Below, piece after piece: positions 46,776 to 56,112 of a stretch of 64,000 bases of DNA. The notes under the pieces were generated by a model. It was not told where the DNA came from, searched no databases, and was given only the letters and a program-made list of their open reading frames with translations. Source of the DNA: JAKFWF01 sp963741505 (lineage in GTDB: Bacteria; Pseudomonadota; Alphaproteobacteria; Rhizobiales; Hyphomicrobiaceae). Numbering within the stretch: the first letter of the stretch is position 1; each line of letters begins with the position of its first letter. Both the position numbers and the translations under genes were made by a program. The stretch covers positions 124,001 to 188,000 of the forward strand of contig CAVUIJ010000014.1 of NCBI GenBank assembly GCA_963741505.1. The letters run 5' to 3'.

Positions 46776-47612
46776 ATGGCCATGGGTCGGTCCAGCGTCG
46801 AAGACCCGAAGTTGACGGAAGTGAAGGCGATCCTCGCCCGTCTGCAGCGCATGTCGCCTGACGACGAACCGGAGCCGACGCCGCCTACATCGCCGATCGT
46901 ACTGAGGCCGCTGCCGGTGTCGGCAGGCCGAATGGCCGAGCCGTCGGCGATGCCGTTACCTTTGCAACCTGTTTCAGAGCCCGCGCCGAAGCGCAAGACG
47001 AGCCCTGCGCGCTTGCTGACTGCTCTGCTGGCCGGCTGCGCCACCGCCGCACTCGTGCTGTTTGAGACCCGCTCGCTGTGGCTGCCCGGACCGGGCACGA
47101 TAGCGACCGCGATCGAAGTGACACCGCCGCCGCAAGTTGCCGTTACCATCCCGGTGCCGCCGATCGTCACCGTGCCAACACCCCCGTCTGCACACGATCA
47201 GGCGGTAACCGCCCCCGCCAGCGCACCAGCGCCCACGCCGGCTGGCGCCGAGGTGGCAGTGGCCCCCACAGTCGTTGCAATTCCGGCGCCAGTGGTCGAA
47301 GCGAAGGTGGTGGAGCCGTTGACCGATGCGGCCGTGATGCTGCTTGCCGAGCATCTGATCAAGGCCGGCAGCGTTGCCGCCGGCCGTGCTGAATTGCTGC
47401 GCATCGCTCCGCGGCAGTCCGCTGATGTCGCCTGGGCGCTCGCGCGCGCGTTCGATCCCAATGTCGTCGGTAAGATCGAGAACGCCGACGCACGCCCCAA
47501 TGCCGACGAGGCCGCCAACTGGTATCGCAAGTGGCACGCGCTGGCGGTCGAGCAAGGACTCGTCGCTGACAGCGTATCGATTGAGCGGATCATCCGCGCG
47601 ATGCGGCAGTAA
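46776..47612 (+). CDS. Proline-rich single-span membrane protein, unknown function
   Basis: I do not recognise the family. Of 278 residues, about 1-75 are cytoplasmic and proline-rich, a single membrane span lies at about 78-97 (RLLTALLAGCATAALVLF), then a long periplasmic Pro/Val/Ala-rich linker to about residue 190. The C-terminal 90 residues are helical with a TPR/Sel1-like look (LLAEHLIKAGSVAAGRAELL; DEAANWYRKWHALAVEQG). It is divergent from the dynamin-like gene and convergent with the LysM protein, suggesting it belongs to the same module. It could span from the membrane to a periplasmic partner. Confidence 0.75.
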   Translation: MAMGRSSVEDPKLTEVKAILARLQRMSPDDEPEPTPPTSPIVLRPLPVSAGRMAEPSAMPLPLQPVSEPAPKRKTSPARLLTALLAGCATAALVLFETRSLWLPGPGTIATAIEVTPPPQVAVTIPVPPIVTVPTPPSAHDQAVTAPASAPAPTPAGAEVAVAPTVVAIPAPVVEAKVVEPLTDAAVMLLAEHLIKAGSVAAGRAELLRIAPRQSADVAWALARAFDPNVVGKIENADARPNADEAANWYRKWHALAVEQGLVADSVSIERIIRAMRQ

Positions 47613-47630
47613 TTCCACCGGCAGCCAGAA

Positions 47631-48962
47631 CTATTGCTTTGCGGACCCGCTTTTCACGGCCGGGCTTGGAGCAGGCGTCGATGATGGCGATACCGATGCG
47701 GGGCTTGGCGCCGGCGTCGAGGCCGCCGCCGGGGCCGCCGGCTTTGGAGCGGTTGCCGGCGTCGCCGCAATCGCCGGGTTCGGCGGACTAGCCTGCGCCT
47801 CCCAGAAGCGCGCCAGGTGCCGTTCCACAATCTTTTCGTATTCGCCGCTCTCCCGCAGCTTCGCAAGTGAGGCGTTGACGTAATACAGGATCGTCCGCGC
47901 GTGCGGATGCGTCTTGGCGATGATCACATGCAGCGGCGTCAGTGCCACCGGCTGATCGACGACACGAATGCGATCGGCCATGCCGAGTGAGTTTATGCTG
48001 GTGCGGCCAACGAGTTCGCTCATCACCACGCCGTCGACGGTGCCGGCGTCGAGCAGCCGGAAGCACTCGTCGACGGAGCCCGGCCGGATCACCGTGATCT
48101 TGCCCTCCTTCGCCCAGTTTCGCCCGGCACGGTCCAGGTCGTGCAGGGGATAGCCGGTCGGGCGGCACAGCGACGTGCCGTGGATCTCCTCATTGCGCAG
48201 CGACTTGATGCGCGAGTTTTCGCGGACGAACAGGTTGGTCACGACCTCGTACAGTGGATCAGAAAAGAAGAATTTCTGGCACCTCAGCTGCGACCCGGCA
48301 TCGAGTGTCGCCGCCACCTCGCATTCGGGCCTGGCCCACGGGAAGCCGACATCGAACGCCCGCGTCAGCAGCAGCGGATTAAGGTGGGCGGCCCAGTCAT
48401 TGACCCAGGAGATGCTGTAGTCGAACCGGCCCTTCGATTCTTCCTTGATGAGGTCGAGCGCGGCGCTCACTACCTGCGTCAGCATGCCACCGCCCTCAAG
48501 TGCCCGGCCGGTATAGGGCTGGTAGTTGTCGGCGGTCAGGATCTCGAGCTTGCGCACGATCGACGAGATGATGAAGCTCTCGCCCGGATTGGGCGTCGGC
48601 GATATCGCCGCCGGCGCAGGCGCGGCCGGCTGCAGCTGGGTCTGGCCGCCAATGCAAGGCAGGCGGATCGCCAAACCCGGCATCAGCAGTGAGCCGTTGG
48701 GGCCGAGCCGGTCCTGGTTGGCATAGAAAATGATCGTCCACTGGGCCGGATTGCCGTAGGTGCGGGCCGCGATCTGCGCCAGCGTCTCGCCGTCCTTGAT
48801 GGCATAGTCGGTGCCGCAGGTCTGGGCGCCGGCAACATCGGGCCGCCCCAGGCTCAGCGGCATTACAAGGAGTAGCAAAGCGAAGAGATGGCGAATTGAC
48901 CGTGCATGCAACGGTCGCAGAATGGGTCGTGCCATGGCTCTAGCCTTCCTCGAAGCGCGCAC
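47631..48962 (-). CDS. LysM plus solute-binding-domain periplasmic protein
   Basis: A 443-residue protein with a signal peptide ending VAGAQ. Residues about 50-103 are a LysM-type peptidoglycan-binding motif (YAIKDGETLAQIAARTYGNP). Residues about 135-395 resemble a family-3 solute-binding protein (LEILTADNYQPYTGRAL; VDGVVMSELVGR; HVIIAKTHPHARTILYYVN). A 45-residue Ala/Pro/Ser tail follows. No transporter genes are adjacent, so a sensor or structural role is likely. The binding domain resembles the C-terminal half of the protein at 49337. The start may be one of the Mets at residues 10 or 34. Confidence 0.82.
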   Translation of the reverse strand: MRASRKARAMARPILRPLHARSIRHLFALLLLVMPLSLGRPDVAGAQTCGTDYAIKDGETLAQIAARTYGNPAQWTIIFYANQDRLGPNGSLLMPGLAIRLPCIGGQTQLQPAAPAPAAISPTPNPGESFIISSIVRKLEILTADNYQPYTGRALEGGGMLTQVVSAALDLIKEESKGRFDYSISWVNDWAAHLNPLLLTRAFDVGFPWARPECEVAATLDAGSQLRCQKFFFSDPLYEVVTNLFVRENSRIKSLRNEEIHGTSLCRPTGYPLHDLDRAGRNWAKEGKITVIRPGSVDECFRLLDAGTVDGVVMSELVGRTSINSLGMADRIRVVDQPVALTPLHVIIAKTHPHARTILYYVNASLAKLRESGEYEKIVERHLARFWEAQASPPNPAIAATPATAPKPAAPAAASTPAPSPASVSPSSTPAPSPAVKSGSAKQ

Positions 48963-49336
48963 GCGGCAATCAACTACGGCACGCTTGCTGGGTCTCGTCT
49001 CGGAGCCCTACGGCTAGAACCCAAGCACGGACAGCACATTTACCTGTCGACTGGCCACCGGGGTCCCACAACCTCCACTGCCATCAATTGCGTCGCCGAA
49101 TGTGGCAAAAGATCGTTGCCGGCCGCATCCGAACCGATCAACTTTTTTTGCCGCGGCAATGACACAATGCTTTGAGACGAACACTGACGGGAGTGAAAGC
49201 TCACGCGCTGCGGGTTGGGCGCTGCGTTGATTGAACTTGGCACTCCGCGCTTATTATCCAGGATGCCCTGACGCGGCAAGAGTCCGGCGGCAGTCGGGGG
49301 TAACCGGCTGCAATTTTGATGGCAGAGGGAAGCGTG
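48963..49336. other. 374-bp intergenic region between divergent binding-protein genes
   Basis: No gene is supported. It should hold divergent promoters for the LysM protein and the double binding protein. The right end has AGAGGGA, 6 bases before the ATG at 49337. I saw no clear operator. Confidence 0.4.
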
Positions 49337-51169
49337 ATGTGTCGTTTAGTCCTTGCTTCATTATTCATACTGACTTCGGCACTGGCCCTGTGCTCGCCGG
49401 GCCACGCCCAGCGCGCGGCAGTGCGCGCGACACTCGCGCCTGAGCGGGTGACAATTCTCACCAACGGTATCGCAGACCCCGCCGGTCCGGCGGTGTCGAT
49501 GATCAACGATGTTGCCGCCCGGCTGTCGCACAGCGGCATGCGCGTGCTGCCGATCGCGGGCGAGGGCGCGCTCGGCAATCTGCGCGATCTGCTGCAGCTC
49601 CAGGGCGTCGATTTCGCCATCCTCAACAACGACATCTTGGCCTATCTCGATTTGACCGGCGAGTATCCGGATGCGCGCCGCCGCATCCGCTACGTCACCC
49701 ATCTGCTCGACCAGACCGTCTACTTGCTCGCGCGCAAGGAGTTCGTATCGCTCGAGGAGTTGCGCGGTCGCAAGGTCGCGGCCGGTCAAGGCGCGATCAC
49801 GGCCAGGACGCTGTTCGGGCTGCACAAGGTCGCAGCCGAAGTACAAACGATCGACAGCGAGCGGCTGGCGCAATTGCAGACCCTGCGCGGTGTCGACGGC
49901 ATCGTGTTGCTCGGCGGCGAGGTCGCACGCCTCGACCTCGGCTTGGCAGCGCTCAGCGACTTCCATCTCCTCGCCATCCCGCCGTCGCCGGCGCTGCAAA
50001 AGGTCTACCAGCCGGCGCGGATCGCCGCGACCGAATTCCCCGGCCTGGCCCGACCGGAGGGTCCACTCGACACGATTGCCGTCTCAACGCTGCTGGCAGT
50101 GTTCGACTGGACGCCACGGCACAGCCGCCACGCCAACATTACGGCTTTCATCAAGGGCCTGTTCGCCAGCCTGCCGGCGCTGCGCCAGACACCCGCCGGC
50201 GCGGCCTGGCGACAGGCCGATGTCAAGGCCGAAATCGTCGGCTGGACGCGATACAGCGGCGCCGAGCCGGACAAGCTCCTGAGCAAGACACAGCTGGCAG
50301 GCCTATCCGTCGTCGACAAGCCGGCACCAGTGCCCCCGCCCGCCCAGCCCGCCGCCGCCGCGCGCGCGCCGCAGCCGAAACCGATCTCCATGCTGGTCGT
50401 CAAGCGTGCGCCGCTTGCCGACGAACGCGCCGCCGACGGCGGATTGATCCCGGCGCTGCTGGCCGCCGGCATCGCGATGGCGGGGCCGGTGAAGGGGCAG
50501 CGGCCGGCGATCGAATGGTCGAAGTCGGATGCCAGCACGCCGCAGCTGCTGGCCAAAGAAACCGCGGCCGACGTGCTGCTGCCATGGGATCTCGCCGACT
50601 GCGAGCGGCCCAGCGACCTCTCCCAGACGCAGGCGGTGCTGTGCGACCGCGCCACCTTCTCGGATCCGATCATGCAGGTGGTGATTGCCCTGTTCTCGAT
50701 CGCCGAGGGCGACTTCAAGTTCGACAGCAATGCCAGCATCAAGGGCCGCAGTATCTGCGTGCCCCTCGACCGTGACATCGCCGATCTGGCGATCGAGGGC
50801 CGCAACTGGATTGCAGAAAAACACATCACGCTGATCCGCCAACCGTCGCTTATCGATTGTGTCAGCCTGGTGCAGCGTCGCGAGGCCGATGCCTTTGTCG
50901 CGACCGACGTCGAGGGCTGGCATCTCTTGAAGCAGCTCGGCATCGACCCGCTGTTCGTCATGGCGGAAAGGCCGCTCGGCGCGCGCACGATCCATGCTGC
51001 GGTCTGGAAAGCCCATCCGCAGGCAGCCGACATGCTCGAGACCGTGAACAAGGCGATCCGTCAGATTAAGGACAGCGGTGCGCCACGCCAATCTCGTGCG
51101 CCAGCACCTGATGCCGATCCTGGCGCACAAGACCGACATCCGATAAGCGCCTGCGAAGAGTATCCCTAG
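49337..51169 (+). CDS. Tandem solute-binding protein: TAXI-like plus SBP_bac_3-like
   Basis: About 610 residues with a signal peptide ending PGHAQ. Residues about 35-300 resemble TAXI-type TRAP solute receptors (VDFAILNNDILAYL; LLDQTVYLLARKEFVSLEEL; GRKVAAGQGAITARTLFG). After a proline-rich linker, residues about 345-590 resemble the binding domain of the neighbouring LysM protein (FSDPIMQVVIALFSIAEGD; KGRSICVPLDRDIADLAIEG; EADAFVATDVEGWHLL). There is no TRAP or ABC membrane gene nearby. It starts at the ATG at 49337, chosen for its ribosome site. Its stop overlaps the end of the convergent small GTPase gene by 4 bp. Confidence 0.82.
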   Translation: MCRLVLASLFILTSALALCSPGHAQRAAVRATLAPERVTILTNGIADPAGPAVSMINDVAARLSHSGMRVLPIAGEGALGNLRDLLQLQGVDFAILNNDILAYLDLTGEYPDARRRIRYVTHLLDQTVYLLARKEFVSLEELRGRKVAAGQGAITARTLFGLHKVAAEVQTIDSERLAQLQTLRGVDGIVLLGGEVARLDLGLAALSDFHLLAIPPSPALQKVYQPARIAATEFPGLARPEGPLDTIAVSTLLAVFDWTPRHSRHANITAFIKGLFASLPALRQTPAGAAWRQADVKAEIVGWTRYSGAEPDKLLSKTQLAGLSVVDKPAPVPPPAQPAAAARAPQPKPISMLVVKRAPLADERAADGGLIPALLAAGIAMAGPVKGQRPAIEWSKSDASTPQLLAKETAADVLLPWDLADCERPSDLSQTQAVLCDRATFSDPIMQVVIALFSIAEGDFKFDSNASIKGRSICVPLDRDIADLAIEGRNWIAEKHITLIRQPSLIDCVSLVQRREADAFVATDVEGWHLLKQLGIDPLFVMAERPLGARTIHAAVWKAHPQAADMLETVNKAIRQIKDSGAPRQSRAPAPDADPGAQDRHPISACEEYP

Positions 51170-52166
51170 CCAGCCGCGACCAGCGTCCGGACAAGCTCGG
51201 TCCGGGCGGGCTCGATCCGCGATAGTGCGCGCGATGCAATGCGGTTGATCGCCTCGATGGCGCGGGTCCCGCGGGATTGACGCAAGGCATCGAGCTGCCG
51301 GTCGATTGCTTGCTCCAATAAGAGGCACGCGCTGGCCTCGCGGGCCGCCTCATGCTCGTCCGGCGGCAGGGCGATCAGCGCCGGCTCGGCGCCGGCCGCC
51401 GTCGACAGCATGACGATTTCGCGAAATTCCGCGCCGGCCGCGTCGCGCAGCCGCGCCAGCAGCTTTTCCTGATCCGTGCTATCGCGCAGCAGATCGCGGT
51501 GGGTTACGACGAGGATGCCGTGATCGCGCATGCGCGGCGTCATTGCGCTCCAGGCCAGCCGCTCGCTCTCCTTCCAGGCCTGCGTCGCCACCGTGCACCA
51601 CAGCACCGCGTCGATGCCGTGCGGCGCAAGGTCGACCGCCGTATCATCGAAGCGCGGATCAGCTAGCCCGGGCAGATCGATGAACTGCATCGTCTTCAGC
51701 CGCTCCGATGGCAGGCCGACATCGAGCCGCACCGCCTCGCGTGGCGTCCATCGGATGCTCGGCATCGATGACGCGTCGCGCACCGTCCGCCGCCACAGCG
51801 AAGATCTCCGGGGTCGCCGCATAGTACAGCAATGTCGGGATTCTGGGTATTCGATACAATCGCAGTCGGAAGGCTGTCGATGCCGACCAGCAGGTTGGCG
51901 AGCGACGACTTGCCGGAATTGAACTCGCCAACAATGGCGACCCGTAGTGGCCGTTGCAGCTTTATTTCGAGCCGGGACAGGCCACGGATGGCGGATGTCA
52001 GCACTGGATAGGCGGCGCTGAAATTTTCGAGGCCAGCACGGGCGTCACGAAGTTGGGCGACCACCTTGGCCGTAATTTCGAGACCGGCCCGCGGCGGCGC
52101 GATCCGTGCCTTCGCGGGATAGGCCGGCGCCAGCGTCGGCGCCTGTGGCGTCGAACTCGACAACAT
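51166..52166 (-). pseudogene. Small dynamin-like GTPase, two compensating frameshifts
   Basis: About 333 residues if restored. G1 is AIVGEFNSGKSSLANLLVG, a G2 threonine is in LPTAIVSNT, G3 is FIDLPGLADPRF and G4 is VVTHRDLLRD, followed by a helical tail. Near 51850 (after TQNP) one C too many shifts the frame, and PTLLYYAATPEIFAVAADGA continues in the second frame. Near 51735 one base too few restores it (TREAVRLDVG). The pair leaves about 40 residues in the wrong frame and introduces stops. Sequencing error or very recent damage is likely. It forms a pair with the larger GTPase at 44222. Confidence 0.8.
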
Positions 52167-52289
52167 GGATACGCAACACTCCGAACACGACGAGTACGCT
52201 AACGAAGTTGGGCGTCATAGTAGGCGAGTTTGTGGCACCGAGCCAGGGGGAATTGACGCGCAGGCCGGTGGCACGCCCAGGAGAGTGCC

Positions 52290-53132
52290 TCAATGCGCCA
52301 TGAACACCGGTACCGGCGAATGGCTGAGAATGTGGCGCGTGGCGCCGCCGAATATCAACTGACGCAGGCGGCTCTGGGTATAGGCCCCCTTGATGATCAG
52401 GTCGCAACCGAGCTCGACCGCCTCTGCCAGGATCTTCTCGCCGGTGCTCATCCGGCCCGGCGCGACGGTACGCTCCTCAGCGGCAATGCCGTTGGCCTTC
52501 AGATGACGAGTGAGATCGAGCCCGGACGGACCCGGTACGGTGCCGCCCTCGACCGTCAGCACCACGACGCGCTTGGCCTGCTGCAATACCGGCATTGCCA
52601 GCGCCGTCGTCAACGCCGACTCGGTGCTGCCGTTCCACGCCACCATGACCTGCTCGCCAACTTTGGTCGGTCCTTTCGGGGGCGCCACCAGGATCGGCCG
52701 GCCGCTTTCAAACAGCGTGGTCTCGAGTGCCACCTGCTGCATCGGCGGCACCGTCCCGGCGGGCGCCGCAAACACGATGACATCAAAGATCCGGCTGTAC
52801 TCGGCGATCGATCCCTGGAACAGCGTCTTGTCATCGCACCAGCGATAGGACAACTGGCCGCCGGCCGATGTGCTGGCTGGAACGCCCTTCGCCTTCATGA
52901 ACGCCTCGAACGAGGCGCGGCACTCGCGGGTCACGTCCTCGGCCGGTTTCGTCGAAGGTGGCAGCCAACCACCGCCGAAGCCATCGACCGCCATGAAATC
53001 GGAGGCGAAGATTTCTAGGATCACGCCTTCCATATAGGCCCCGAATCGGGAGGCGAAGGCATGCGCAGTCTCGAGCACGGGGTCCACCGAACCGGTGATC
53101 GGAAACGGCACCAACACGGTCTTCATGGCCAT
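52290..53132 (-). CDS. Universal stress protein with two UspA domains
   Basis: About 280 residues from MAMKTVLVPFPITG, a start with GGAG seven bases ahead. The first Usp-like half covers residues 1-145. The second covers about 155-280, with VMVAWNGSTESALTTALAMP and the nucleotide-binding-like pattern GCDLIIKGAYTQSRLRQLIF, GGATRHILSHSPVPVFM. Tandem Usp proteins are induced by stress and bind nucleotides. It lies between the small GTPase and the TIGR02302 gene (divergent). Confidence 0.88.
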   Translation of the reverse strand: MAMKTVLVPFPITGSVDPVLETAHAFASRFGAYMEGVILEIFASDFMAVDGFGGGWLPPSTKPAEDVTRECRASFEAFMKAKGVPASTSAGGQLSYRWCDDKTLFQGSIAEYSRIFDVIVFAAPAGTVPPMQQVALETTLFESGRPILVAPPKGPTKVGEQVMVAWNGSTESALTTALAMPVLQQAKRVVVLTVEGGTVPGPSGLDLTRHLKANGIAAEERTVAPGRMSTGEKILAEAVELGCDLIIKGAYTQSRLRQLIFGGATRHILSHSPVPVFMAH

Positions 53133-53355
53133 GGCATTCTCCGTTGCCTGCGCCTTTCGGGCGTGTATTCTGGCACTTGCGCGCCAGGATGCAAGGGCTG
53201 CCGCCGTCAATTCTGCCCGCGCTGCGCGAATCGCCGCGTCGCCCCATCCCCGCCCCATTCCAAGGGCCTGTTATTGGCTGGGCTAACCAAACCGTGAACG
53301 ATTATTGTGCATCCTGTGTTGCGCACCCCTCGGAACTCCATGTTAGGCTGTGCGA

Positions 53356-56073
53356 ATGGTTGACCAGACACCGCAATCTGCGCCGCCGGCCTCGCCGATT
53401 ACCGTCGCGTTCGAGCGCAAGGTGAGGCTCGGCACCTGGGGCCTGCTGTTCGAGCGGCTGTGGCCGCGCCTGTGGCTGCTGATAGGCATCGTCGCGCTGT
53501 TCCTGGTGCTGTCGCTCGCCGGTGTCTGGGGCTATCTTGGCGACACCGCCCATCGCATCGCTCTTGTCGTATTCGGTGCCGCGGCAGTCGCCGGCTTTGC
53601 CTATGCCGCCCGCGTGCCCGTACCCTCGCGCGAGGACGTCATCCGTCGGATCGAAGTGCGCTCCGGCGTGCCGCACCGCCCGGCGACGTCGTATGAGGAC
53701 ACCCTGTCGGCGCCGGGCAGCGACCCGGCGACAACCGAGTTGTGGGCCGCCCATCGCAGCCGCCTCGCCAAGCTGCTCGATCGCCTCCGGTTCGGTCGGC
53801 CCGAACCGCGCACCGACCGCTACGACCCGCTGGCGCTGCGGACGCTGCTGATGATTGCGCTGGCGCTGCTGGCATTGCTCGCCGGCGACAATCTACGCGA
53901 CCGGCTCGGGTCAGCGTTCCGTCTCGGGCCGTCGATCAAGGTTGCAGATGCCCGTCTCGATGCCTGGGTGACACCGCCGGCCTACACCGCCCGGCCGCCG
54001 ATCCTACTCGCCGACGGCGCCCAGGGCGGCACCATCAAGGTCGCGACCGACGGCAAATCCATCGAAATTCCGGACAAGAGCCTGCTGATCGTGCGTTCGA
54101 GCGGCGCCGGCATCAAGGACATCGCGCTCGAGATCATTGGGGCGCCGAAGACTGCAGCAGCGCCCGCCAAGGCCGCAGAACAAAAGAATGCTGCCGGCCA
54201 AGCCAGTGCCAGCCCGACCGATGCCGCCGAGGCGCGGCTCGAGTTGCGCTCCTCCGGCGTGGTGCGCGTCACCAGCGGCGGCGCCGAGCTCGCCCGCTGG
54301 GCGTTCACCGTCATTCCTGACCTGTCGCCCAAGATCACGTTGTCGAAGGATCCGGAGCGCTCGCCGCGCGGTTCGATGAAGCTTACCTACAAGATGCAGG
54401 ACGACTACGGCATCGCCACTGCCGAGGCCCGCTTCGAACGGATCAAGCCCGGCGCACCCGACCCGCGCACCGCATGGGCGCGCGAGGGCACCGAGTTGAA
54501 AGGCCCACGCCGTCCGCTGGATCGGCCGCCGGTGCTGCCATTGCGCATCCCGCGCTCGACCCTGAAGGAAGCCGAATCCTCGAGCCACCACGACACCAGC
54601 GCGCATCTATGGGCTGGTTCGAAAGTACGCATGACGCTGGTCGCCAAGGATCATGCCGGCAATGTCGGCAAGTCGCAGCCGTTCGAGATGACGCTGCCGC
54701 AGCGTCGGTTCTCGAAGCCGCTCGCCCGTGCCATTGTCGAGCAGCGGCGCAAGCTGGTCGAAGATGCGCGCTGGCGCCCCCATGTATTGAAGGCGATCGA
54801 CGCGCTCTCGATAGAGCCTGACGGCTATTTCACCGACCGGGTCGCCTACCTCGGCCTGCGCGACGCCTACCACCGCCTCGCCCGTGACAAGAGCCGCGCC
54901 GGATTGCGCAGCGTCATCGACCAGCTTTGGCATGTGGCGATGAGGCTCGAAGACGGCGGCTCGCTGTCGGCCGCCGAGCAGCGCCTGCGCGATGCCCAGG
55001 AACAGCTGTCGAAGGCGCTCGAGAACGGCGCGTCGGACGAGGAGATCCAGCGCCTGATGCAAGAACTGCGGCAGGCGCTCGCCGAGTTCATGCAGCAGCT
55101 TCAGAAGCAGGCCGAGAACCAGCCGCCGATGGACATGCAGGGCATGAACCCCAACCAGATCCTGCGCCAGGAGGATCTCAACCGCATGCTGAACAACCTG
55201 GAGAACATGGCGCGGCAGGGCTCGCGCGACCAGGCCCAGGACATGCTGAGCCAGCTGCGCGACATGCTGGAAATGCTGCAATCGGGTCGTATGGCGCAAG
55301 GCCAGCAAGGCCAGGCCAATCAGCAGGCCATGCAATTGATGAATGAGTTTGGCGACATCATCGGCCAGCAACAGCGGCTGCAGGACGAGACCTTCGGCCA
55401 GCAGGGCCAGGACGGGCAACAGGGCCAGCAGGGTCAACAAGGACAACAGGGCCAGCAAGGTCAGCAGGGCCAGCGCGGCCAGCAAGGCCAGCAAGGTCAG
55501 CAAGGTCAGCGCGGCCAGCAGGGCCAGCGCGGGCAGCGCGGTCAACAAGGCCAGCAAGGCCAGATGGGGCAGAACGGACAGGGTGGTCAGGACGGCGAAG
55601 GGGCAGGGCCCGACCTCGGCCAACGCCAACGCCAGCTGCGCGATCGGCTCGGGCGTCTGCAGCGCGGCCTCGAACAGAACGGCATCCAGGTGCCGGGCCA
55701 GCTCGATGGCGCCCAGCAGTCGATGGAAAACGCCGAGCGCGCGCTTCGCGACGGTGATCGCGAGACCGCCGCCCGTGAGCAGGGCCGGGCGCTGGAGCAG
55801 ATGCGCCAGGGCGCGCAGTCAATGGCGCAGCAGATGATGCGCAACATGCCGTCGCGCTTCGGCCAGGGCCCCGCCGGCGATGCCCCGCTCGATCCCTTGG
55901 GCCGGCCGCAGCGCAGCGAGGGGCCGGATCTCGGCACCTCGGTCAAGGTTCCCGACGAGATCGAGATGCAGACCGCTCGTGAGATCCTCGAGGAGCTGCG
56001 CCGGCGGCTCGGCGACCAGGCCCGCCCGACGCTGGAGCTCGACTACATCGAGCGGCTGCTGCGCCGGTTCTAG
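53356..56073 (+). CDS. TIGR02302/DUF4175 membrane protein with a GQQ-rich repeat
   Basis: A 905-residue envelope protein of a family restricted mainly to alphaproteobacteria. Membrane spans lie at about residues 38-58, 65-85 and 165-180. A large extracytoplasmic region follows, with YKMQDDYGIATAEARFE and SKPLARAIVEQRRKLVEDAR typical of TIGR02302. Residues about 680-760 are a repeat of QGQ/GQQ/GQR triplets, then a helical region and a conserved end (YIERLLRRF). The start is the ATG at 53356; a GTG at 53350 is in frame. Thought to act at the cell envelope; its role is unknown. Confidence 0.88.
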   Translation: MVDQTPQSAPPASPITVAFERKVRLGTWGLLFERLWPRLWLLIGIVALFLVLSLAGVWGYLGDTAHRIALVVFGAAAVAGFAYAARVPVPSREDVIRRIEVRSGVPHRPATSYEDTLSAPGSDPATTELWAAHRSRLAKLLDRLRFGRPEPRTDRYDPLALRTLLMIALALLALLAGDNLRDRLGSAFRLGPSIKVADARLDAWVTPPAYTARPPILLADGAQGGTIKVATDGKSIEIPDKSLLIVRSSGAGIKDIALEIIGAPKTAAAPAKAAEQKNAAGQASASPTDAAEARLELRSSGVVRVTSGGAELARWAFTVIPDLSPKITLSKDPERSPRGSMKLTYKMQDDYGIATAEARFERIKPGAPDPRTAWAREGTELKGPRRPLDRPPVLPLRIPRSTLKEAESSSHHDTSAHLWAGSKVRMTLVAKDHAGNVGKSQPFEMTLPQRRFSKPLARAIVEQRRKLVEDARWRPHVLKAIDALSIEPDGYFTDRVAYLGLRDAYHRLARDKSRAGLRSVIDQLWHVAMRLEDGGSLSAAEQRLRDAQEQLSKALENGASDEEIQRLMQELRQALAEFMQQLQKQAENQPPMDMQGMNPNQILRQEDLNRMLNNLENMARQGSRDQAQDMLSQLRDMLEMLQSGRMAQGQQGQANQQAMQLMNEFGDIIGQQQRLQDETFGQQGQDGQQGQQGQQGQQGQQGQQGQRGQQGQQGQQGQRGQQGQRGQRGQQGQQGQMGQNGQGGQDGEGAGPDLGQRQRQLRDRLGRLQRGLEQNGIQVPGQLDGAQQSMENAERALRDGDRETAAREQGRALEQMRQGAQSMAQQMMRNMPSRFGQGPAGDAPLDPLGRPQRSEGPDLGTSVKVPDEIEMQTAREILEELRRRLGDQARPTLELDYIERLLRRF

Positions 56074-56112
56074 AGTCTTTCCGATTGAAATCGAGGCGGT
56101 CGGCCTGCCGGC

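Noticed and set aside
54607..55629. A 340-residue leucine/alanine-rich frame opposite the TIGR02302 gene
   Set aside because: The LALLALLT repeats are the reverse reading of the QGQ repeat, not a membrane protein.
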